64,000 bases of DNA from Caulobacter vibrioides OR37 (lineage in GTDB: Bacteria; Pseudomonadota; Alphaproteobacteria; Caulobacterales; Caulobacteraceae). Shown in pieces: positions 59,263-64,000 of this stretch. The DNA lies in contig NZ_APMP01000022.1 in NCBI RefSeq assembly GCF_000372645.1, forward strand, positions 1-64,000, written 5' to 3'. The first letter of the stretch is position 1. Each line of letters begins with the position of its first letter. Both the position numbers and the translations under genes were made by a program. The notes below the pieces were generated by a model, which made no database searches, was not told the origin of the DNA, and saw nothing but the letters and a program-made list of their open reading frames with translations.

Positions 59263-61926
59263 TTAGAACTTGCCGCGCAGGGTCAGCGAGACGGTGCGGC
59301 CCCAGTGATAGATTTCCATCGGCTGGTCCTTGGTCTTGCCGTAGGTGTAGCGAAGCTCGTCGGAGAGGTTCGAGCCTTCCAGGGTCACGGCGTAGCGCGG
59401 CGTGATCTGGTAGGAGAGCGAGCCGTCCAGCGACCCGTAGGCGTCGATGTACGACTGGGCCGTGGTGGTGCTGCCGATCGATTGCAGATAGCGCGAGCGC
59501 CAGAACCAGCCCAGGCGCGCGCTGATCGGGCCCTTCTCATAGTAGCCGACCAGATTGTAGCTGGTCTTCGACAGGCCCACGAGATCGTCCTTGATCTGAC
59601 GGTTGCCGGCGAAGTAGTTGGCCTTGCTGTCGACCAGCGTGACCGAGGCCTGCACGCCGAGGCCGCTGAACAGGCCCGGCAGGAACGACAGCGACTGGTT
59701 ATAGGCCGCCTCGACGCCGCGCACCTCGGCGTCGCCGCCATTGACGTTGGAGGACAGCAGCACGTCGCCGCGACCGGGCACCTGGATCGTGGTGTTCTGG
59801 GCGGTGATGTAGTTGTCCATCTTCTTGACGAAGACCGCGCCGGTCAGGGCCGTGGTCGGCGACGGGTACCATTCCAGCGAGGCGTCGTACTGGTCGGCCA
59901 GGAACGGGTTGAGGTCCGGATTGCCGCCCGAGGCCGTCGGCGAGTCACGCGAGACGGTGATGCGCGGGGCGCTGTCGGTGACGTTCGGACGGTTGACGAC
60001 GCGCGAGGCGGCGAAGCGGGCGATCAGGTCGTCGCGCAGGTCGACCTTGACGTTCAGGCTGGGCAGCCAGTTGCTGTACGTCTTCGGATAGCTGACCGGC
60101 ACCGGCGTCGAGCCGCTGATCAGCGTGCCCGAGGCCAGCTGCTTGGTGTCGGCGTAGCGGACGCCGAGATTGCCGCTGACCGGCAGGCCGCCGACGTCGA
60201 ACTTGAAGTCGCCGCGCAGATAGGCGCTGCGGATCTTCTGGTCGACGATGAACGAGTTGCGCAGGTCGGCGGGCGACCAGGGCTGGGCGGCGACCGCGGC
60301 GGTGTAGAGCTTCTGGTAATAGGCGTCGCTGGTCGGCGTCAGCCACGTGCGCGGCGAATTGCCCGACAGCAGCGACAGGAAGCCCGAATAGGGCAGGGGC
60401 TGGTAGAAGCTGGAGCCCAGCGAGGTCATCGGAACATTCAGGATGTCGTTCAGCGTCCAGTCCCGGCGCAGATAGGCGCGGTTCATGTTGTGCTGTTCGG
60501 CGCCGAACGCGATCTTGGTGAACCAGCCGGAGAAGACGCGCGCGCCGTCCAGGCGCAGGGTCTCGTCGGTGTCGCGCGAGTCCTTCCAGGTGTAGTCGAA
60601 GGCCTGGCCGACGAAGTTGGCGGGGTTGCTGTAGTCGACCGTCGTCGTCAGCTGCGGGATCGCCGTATAGCCGCGCGAGAAGTCGTAGGTCAGCGGCGCG
60701 AAGAAGGCCATGCGATCGCGCGTCGTGGCCTGGCCGGCGGGGTGATAGCTGCGGGCGCGCGAATAGCCGTACTCGACGTTGAAACGCCAGGCGCCGGGGG
60801 TCCAGGTCTGCTTGAGGCCCAGGACGTAAAGGTCATGACGGTTCAAGCTGGTCTCGCGCGAGGCCATCCAGCGCACGTTGTTGATCGTGCCGCCGACGAC
60901 GCTGTCGCCGACCACCTTCTGGCTGCCCGCCACCAACTGCGGCGTCGCGAAGGTCGTGTCGTCCGGATAGATGTCGAGGCCGAACTCGTCGTAGCCGGCG
61001 TCGAGGCGCGTCACCAGCACGTCCACGTCGGTCTGCAGGTCGCCGCGCGGCTTCCATTGACCCGACAGGGCGCCCGAATAGAGCTTGCGGTGCTCGGTCT
61101 CGATGGTCGGACGCGTGCGGGTCGGCGTATACAGGCCCTTGCCCAGCACCGAGGTGAACCTGTCGAGGTTCCAGCCCACCATGTACAGGCGGTCGGTGCG
61201 GGTGTGACGCTCGTCATAGAGGCCCGAGGCCAGCAGGCCCAGGGTCTTGTCGGCGTTGGTCCAGCTGATCAGGCCCGAGCCCGACGGGTCGGCCTTCTCG
61301 CGCACGTCGTTGTAGGTCTCGCGCAGCGAGAAGGCGGCCTTGTTGCCCAGGTCGAAGGGCTTGAAGGTCTTGATGTTGATGTTGCCGCCCAGGGCGCCCT
61401 CGTCCATGTCGGCGGTCGGGGTCTTCACGACCTCGATCTGCGAGATCATTTCGGCGGGCAGCACCTCGAAACGGAACTGACGGCCCTTGGCGCCGCCGTT
61501 CTCGATCAGGTCGTTGACGGCGATCGAGCGGCCGTTCAGCTCGGTATATTGGAACTGCGGACCCAGGCCGCGAACGCTGACATAGAGGCCCGCGCCGCGC
61601 TGGCGATCGATGGTCACGCCGGTGACCAGCTGCAGGGCCTCGGCGGCGTTGCGGGTCGGAAACTTGCCGATGTCCTCGGCGTTGACGGCGTCCAGGCCAT
61701 AGGCGGCCGAGCGCTTCAGCGCGGCGGCGGCCTGCAGGCTCTTGCCGTAGGAGGTCACGACGATCGCGTCGACGGCGTTGGCCGAGTCGGTTTCGGCGCT
61801 GGCGGGCGCGGCGGCGGCGGCGGCGGCGGTGTTGTCGGCGGCCAGGGCCTGGCCAGCCGCCAGCGAGGCGAAGGCCAGGACGGCGACGGCGCCCGCGCAG
61901 CGAGCGGTTGTGATGGAGCGGAACAT
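59263..61926 (-). CDS. TonB-dependent receptor (FecIR-linked)
   Basis: An 887-residue outer-membrane receptor. The signal peptide ends near GQALA (residue 29), then comes an alanine-rich stretch and the TonB box-like DAIVVTSYGKSLQ. There is no N-terminal STN signalling domain. The plug includes NAAEALQLVTGVTIDRQRGAG, RGLGPQFQYTELNGRSI and ALGGNINIKTFKPF. The barrel ends QPMEIYHWGRTVSLTLRGKF. This ending, and the stretch before it, closely resemble the partial receptor at 63606-64000, so the two are paralogues. It is placed after fecR with a 128-base gap and before the PI-PLC-like gene. The substrate is unknown. Confidence 0.92.
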   Translation of the reverse strand: MFRSITTARCAGAVAVLAFASLAAGQALAADNTAAAAAAAPASAETDSANAVDAIVVTSYGKSLQAAAALKRSAAYGLDAVNAEDIGKFPTRNAAEALQLVTGVTIDRQRGAGLYVSVRGLGPQFQYTELNGRSIAVNDLIENGGAKGRQFRFEVLPAEMISQIEVVKTPTADMDEGALGGNINIKTFKPFDLGNKAAFSLRETYNDVREKADPSGSGLISWTNADKTLGLLASGLYDERHTRTDRLYMVGWNLDRFTSVLGKGLYTPTRTRPTIETEHRKLYSGALSGQWKPRGDLQTDVDVLVTRLDAGYDEFGLDIYPDDTTFATPQLVAGSQKVVGDSVVGGTINNVRWMASRETSLNRHDLYVLGLKQTWTPGAWRFNVEYGYSRARSYHPAGQATTRDRMAFFAPLTYDFSRGYTAIPQLTTTVDYSNPANFVGQAFDYTWKDSRDTDETLRLDGARVFSGWFTKIAFGAEQHNMNRAYLRRDWTLNDILNVPMTSLGSSFYQPLPYSGFLSLLSGNSPRTWLTPTSDAYYQKLYTAAVAAQPWSPADLRNSFIVDQKIRSAYLRGDFKFDVGGLPVSGNLGVRYADTKQLASGTLISGSTPVPVSYPKTYSNWLPSLNVKVDLRDDLIARFAASRVVNRPNVTDSAPRITVSRDSPTASGGNPDLNPFLADQYDASLEWYPSPTTALTGAVFVKKMDNYITAQNTTIQVPGRGDVLLSSNVNGGDAEVRGVEAAYNQSLSFLPGLFSGLGVQASVTLVDSKANYFAGNRQIKDDLVGLSKTSYNLVGYYEKGPISARLGWFWRSRYLQSIGSTTTAQSYIDAYGSLDGSLSYQITPRYAVTLEGSNLSDELRYTYGKTKDQPMEIYHWGRTVSLTLRGKF

Positions 61927-62054
61927 GTATCCCCCGTTCTCTGATCTGGCCCGCGGGGAGCGCGGGTCGGAGGAGAAGAACGGGGCGGTCGATCGCCTTC
62001 CTCAGTCCGGCGTCGGTGAATTATTTATGACGCTCATTCAAAGGCTTAGGAAAA

Positions 62055-63035
62055 TCATCCGTGAGCGGAGGAATTTCTGGGCGAGATGATCAGGTCGCCG
62101 GCCGGCGTGAGCCGCGTCTGGACCGGCAGCAGACCTTCAAGCGCGGCGCCGACATCTTCCATGGGGGTGATGCGGAGCGAGCCGGACAGGCGCAGCGTCG
62201 CCAGGGCCGGGTCCGACAGCGCGACCCTGCGGCCGGACGCGCGGGACAGGCGCTGGGCCGCTTCGCCCAGGGTCGCGCCGTTCAGCACCAGGCGACCCCC
62301 GGTCCAGGCTGCGTCGTCGGCGACGTTTCCGGCCTGGACCGCGCTGGCCGAACCGATTTCCAGATAGCGCTCGCCCGGACGGAGCACGACGCTGGCCGCG
62401 CCCGGCTGGCTGACCCGGAGCGAGCCCTCGACCAGCGACACCCGCAGGCTTTCGCCGTCGGAGACATTGAAGCGCGTGCCCAGCACGGTCAGCGTCCGGT
62501 CGCGGACAGCGACGGTGAACGGACGGGCCTTGTCGTGCTGAACGGCGAAGAACGCGTCTCCCCGGATGAGCGCGACCGCGCGATGACCGGGGGTGAAGCG
62601 GGTTTCCAGCCGCCCGCCCGGGCTCAGGGTGACGGCGCTGCCGTCCGCCAGGGTCAGGCGCGCGGCGTCGTGCGCGGGGGCGGTGTAGACGCGCTCGACC
62701 GGACGCATCCACAGCGCCAGTCCCGCCACCAGCGTCGCGGCGATCGCCAGGCCGAGGCCGGCGCTCAGCGGCCGGCCAAGGGCGCGCGGAAGGGCTCGGC
62801 CGAGGCCGCTCTGGCGACGCGCGGCGCTCCGCATCCGCTGGATCGCCGGATCCTCCGCCGCCAGGCCGAGCGCCATCCAGGCCTCGCGCGTGGCGGCGAC
62901 CTCGTCGCGCGCGGCGGCCGAGCTGGTCGCCCAGGCGTCGAGACGGGCCTGTTCGGCGGGCGTGAGGGCGCGAGTCAGGCTGGCGGCCAGAAGCTGGCTG
63001 GGATCGGGAAGGCCCTGCTCGGGACTATGCGTCAT
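62055..63035 (-). CDS. FecR-family anti-sigma/signal transducer
   Basis: A 326-residue FecR-type protein. The cytoplasmic N-terminus (about 1-90) has ARLDAWATSSAAARDEVAATREAW, the sigma-binding DUF4880-like part. One membrane helix (about 92-110, GLGLAIAATLVAGLALWM) is followed by a periplasmic FecR domain (LTLADGSAVTLSPGGRLETRF, GDAFFAVQHDKARPFTVAV, TVLGTRFNVSD) and a C-terminal region like STN/DUF4974 (GRLVLNGATLGEAAQRLSR). It should hold the sigma factor and respond to a TonB receptor. Its start overlaps the sigma stop by 11 bases. Confidence 0.93.
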   Translation of the reverse strand: MTHSPEQGLPDPSQLLAASLTRALTPAEQARLDAWATSSAAARDEVAATREAWMALGLAAEDPAIQRMRSAARRQSGLGRALPRALGRPLSAGLGLAIAATLVAGLALWMRPVERVYTAPAHDAARLTLADGSAVTLSPGGRLETRFTPGHRAVALIRGDAFFAVQHDKARPFTVAVRDRTLTVLGTRFNVSDGESLRVSLVEGSLRVSQPGAASVVLRPGERYLEIGSASAVQAGNVADDAAWTGGRLVLNGATLGEAAQRLSRASGRRVALSDPALATLRLSGSLRITPMEDVGAALEGLLPVQTRLTPAGDLIISPRNSSAHG

Positions 63036-63618
63036 TCGGGGCCTCGATCACCTGGCGCAGCCGCGCCAGGGCGTTCATCATGTGCTTCTCGACCGCGCTC
63101 TGGGACAGGCCGAGACGTTTGGCGGCCTGGGCCTGGGTCAGGTTCTCGAACCGGCAGAGCACGAAGACCGAGCGGGTGTTGGGGTGAAGGTCCTCGAGCG
63201 CCGCGACCAGCCGCTGGAGCCGCTGGCGTCCCGCCAAGGCGGTTTCGGCCGACGGTTCGTCGGCCGGCAAGGCCGGATCGACCTCGACATGCCGCTCGTG
63301 CTGGCGGACCCGGCGCTGGCGCTCGTGATCGACCAGCGCGTTGGACGCGACGGTGAACACCAGGCCGTCGGGGTTGCTCCAGTGCAGGTTCGAGAAGCGT
63401 CGCGACAGGCGCATGAAGACCTCCTGCGTCAGGTCCTCGGCGTCCTCGACGCCGACGGACCGGCGGCGGAAGAAGCGCAGCAGCGGGCGACGATAGCGTG
63501 ACACCAGGGCGTCGAACCGAGGCGCGTCCGCGCGCCAGTCGGCGGCGGGCGTCTCGGTCGCGGTCTCCGGCGCGCCGCCGGTCGCGGGGCCGCTGTCGGA
63601 GAAGGTCAGAACGCCCAT
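63025..63618 (-). CDS. FecI-like ECF RNA polymerase sigma factor
   Basis: A 197-residue ECF sigma factor of the iron-starvation (FecI) type. Region 2 has YRRPLLRFFRRRSVGVEDAEDLTQEVFMRLSRRF, and region 4 has LHPNTRSVFVLCRFENLTQAQAAKRLGLSQSAVEKHMMNALARLRQ. It is expected to direct transcription of the receptor genes in this operon when FecR releases it. The N-terminus is rich in acidic and small residues. ATG 63618 overlaps the end of the preceding receptor gene by 13 bases, and its stop overlaps the fecR start, so the three are coupled. Confidence 0.93.
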   Translation of the reverse strand: MGVLTFSDSGPATGGAPETATETPAADWRADAPRFDALVSRYRRPLLRFFRRRSVGVEDAEDLTQEVFMRLSRRFSNLHWSNPDGLVFTVASNALVDHERQRRVRQHERHVEVDPALPADEPSAETALAGRQRLQRLVAALEDLHPNTRSVFVLCRFENLTQAQAAKRLGLSQSAVEKHMMNALARLRQVIEAPNDA

Positions 63619-64000
63619 CGCAGCCTCGCGGACAGATAGCGGCCCCAGTGATGAATCTCCATCGGCTGGTCGCGGCTCTCGCCATAAACGAACCGTCGCG
63701 CGTCCGCCAGATTGACTCCCTCCAAGGAGAGCGTGACGCCGTGATCAAGGCGCCAGGAGGCCGAGCCGTCCAGCGAGCCGAACGCCGCCGTCGTCGACGG
63801 GGCGGTGATCGAGCTGCCGATGGTCGTCAGGTAGGGCCCGCGCCAGTTGTAGGCCAGGCGCGCCGAGCCGCGTCCCTTCTCATAGAACGCGACCGCGCTG
63901 TAGCTGGCGCGCGACAGGCCCAGGAGCATGTCGTGGATCACCCGGTCGCCGGCGAGGTAGGTCGCCTGGCTGCGCACCAGGGTCGCCGAGCCCTGCACGC
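63606..64000 (-). CDS. TonB-dependent receptor, C-terminal part (cut by window end)
   Basis: The last 130 or so residues of a TonB-dependent receptor that continues beyond the window. It contains a chain of barrel strands (SYSAVAFYEKGRGSARLAYNWRGPYL, FGSLDGSASWRLDHGVTLSLEGVNLAD) and the ending QPMEIHHWGRYLSARLRWAF, with the usual terminal phenylalanine. It is very similar to the end of the receptor at 59263-61926. Its stop overlaps the sigma gene start. Whether its missing N-terminus has an STN signalling domain for the FecR protein is not visible here. Confidence 0.85.
   Translation of the reverse strand, partial: VQGSATLVRSQATYLAGDRVIHDMLLGLSRASYSAVAFYEKGRGSARLAYNWRGPYLTTIGSSITAPSTTAAFGSLDGSASWRLDHGVTLSLEGVNLADARRFVYGESRDQPMEIHHWGRYLSARLRWAF

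Noticed and set aside
1..64000. CRISPR arrays, insertion sequences, rRNA, prophage genes
   Set aside because: No regularly spaced repeats, transposase-like proteins with terminal repeats, rRNA stretches or phage structural genes were seen on reading the window.

Overview
The window is high-GC DNA from an alphaproteobacterium that looks like Caulobacter or a very close relative. The main reasons are a complete chemotaxis cluster in the order known from C. crescentus (mcpA, cheX, cheY, cheA, cheW, cheR, cheB, cheY, cheD, cheU, cheY, cheE), followed by a TonB-dependent receptor and an N-acetylglucosamine (GlcNAc) PTS/TonB locus, plus a perfect CtrA-type box (TTAA-N7-TTAA) in front of the soluble globin-type chemoreceptor gene. 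No insertion sequence, integrase, CRISPR array or rRNA was seen; one tRNA (Cys) is present.

Layout. 0.1-9 kb: housekeeping and transport genes: a glycosyltransferase/metallophosphoesterase pair, a TetR regulator, a Tat-exported class I/II aminotransferase with an Lrp/AsnC regulator, a small DUF6356 protein coupled to a YeiH-type exporter, an amino-acid permease and an acyl-CoA dehydrogenase. 9-21.2 kb: chemotaxis, with two receptors sharing a C-terminal WEEF tail, a small antisense exported protein between them, then twelve tightly packed che genes. 21.5-39.9 kb: carbohydrate scavenging. A TonB receptor with two LacI-type operators is followed by a convergent nagA/SIS-deaminase/GntR operon. 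Divergent from this is a line of genes for a second TonB receptor, a GH20 hexosaminidase, a fused EIIA-HPr-EI protein and a PTS permease with two EIIB domains. Together they give a full route from chitin oligomers outside the cell to fructose-6-P. A flavin-dependent halogenase and a DUF6445 protein close the series.

39.9-42.6 kb: a DUF1501/DUF1800 exported pair. 42.9-57.3 kb: a mosaic exopolysaccharide region with low-GC patches. It holds seven glycosyltransferases, a Wzx-like flippase, a Wzy-like polymerase, the GDP-fucose enzymes Gmd and Fcl, and a Tat-type GH71-like glycanase. It ends close to tRNA-Cys. 58.1-64 kb: one leftward operon with a TonB receptor (cut by the window end), a FecI-like sigma factor, FecR, a paralogous TonB receptor and a secreted PI-PLC-like enzyme. 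This last locus is the best candidate here for a little-described regulated uptake system.

The most notable observations are the paired paralogous receptors around FecI/FecR with a PI-PLC, the halogenase-DUF6445 pair at the end of the GlcNAc gene series, two putative NagR operators of shared sequence facing both GlcNAc promoters, the doubled EIIB domain, and several strong inverted repeats in intergenic DNA.
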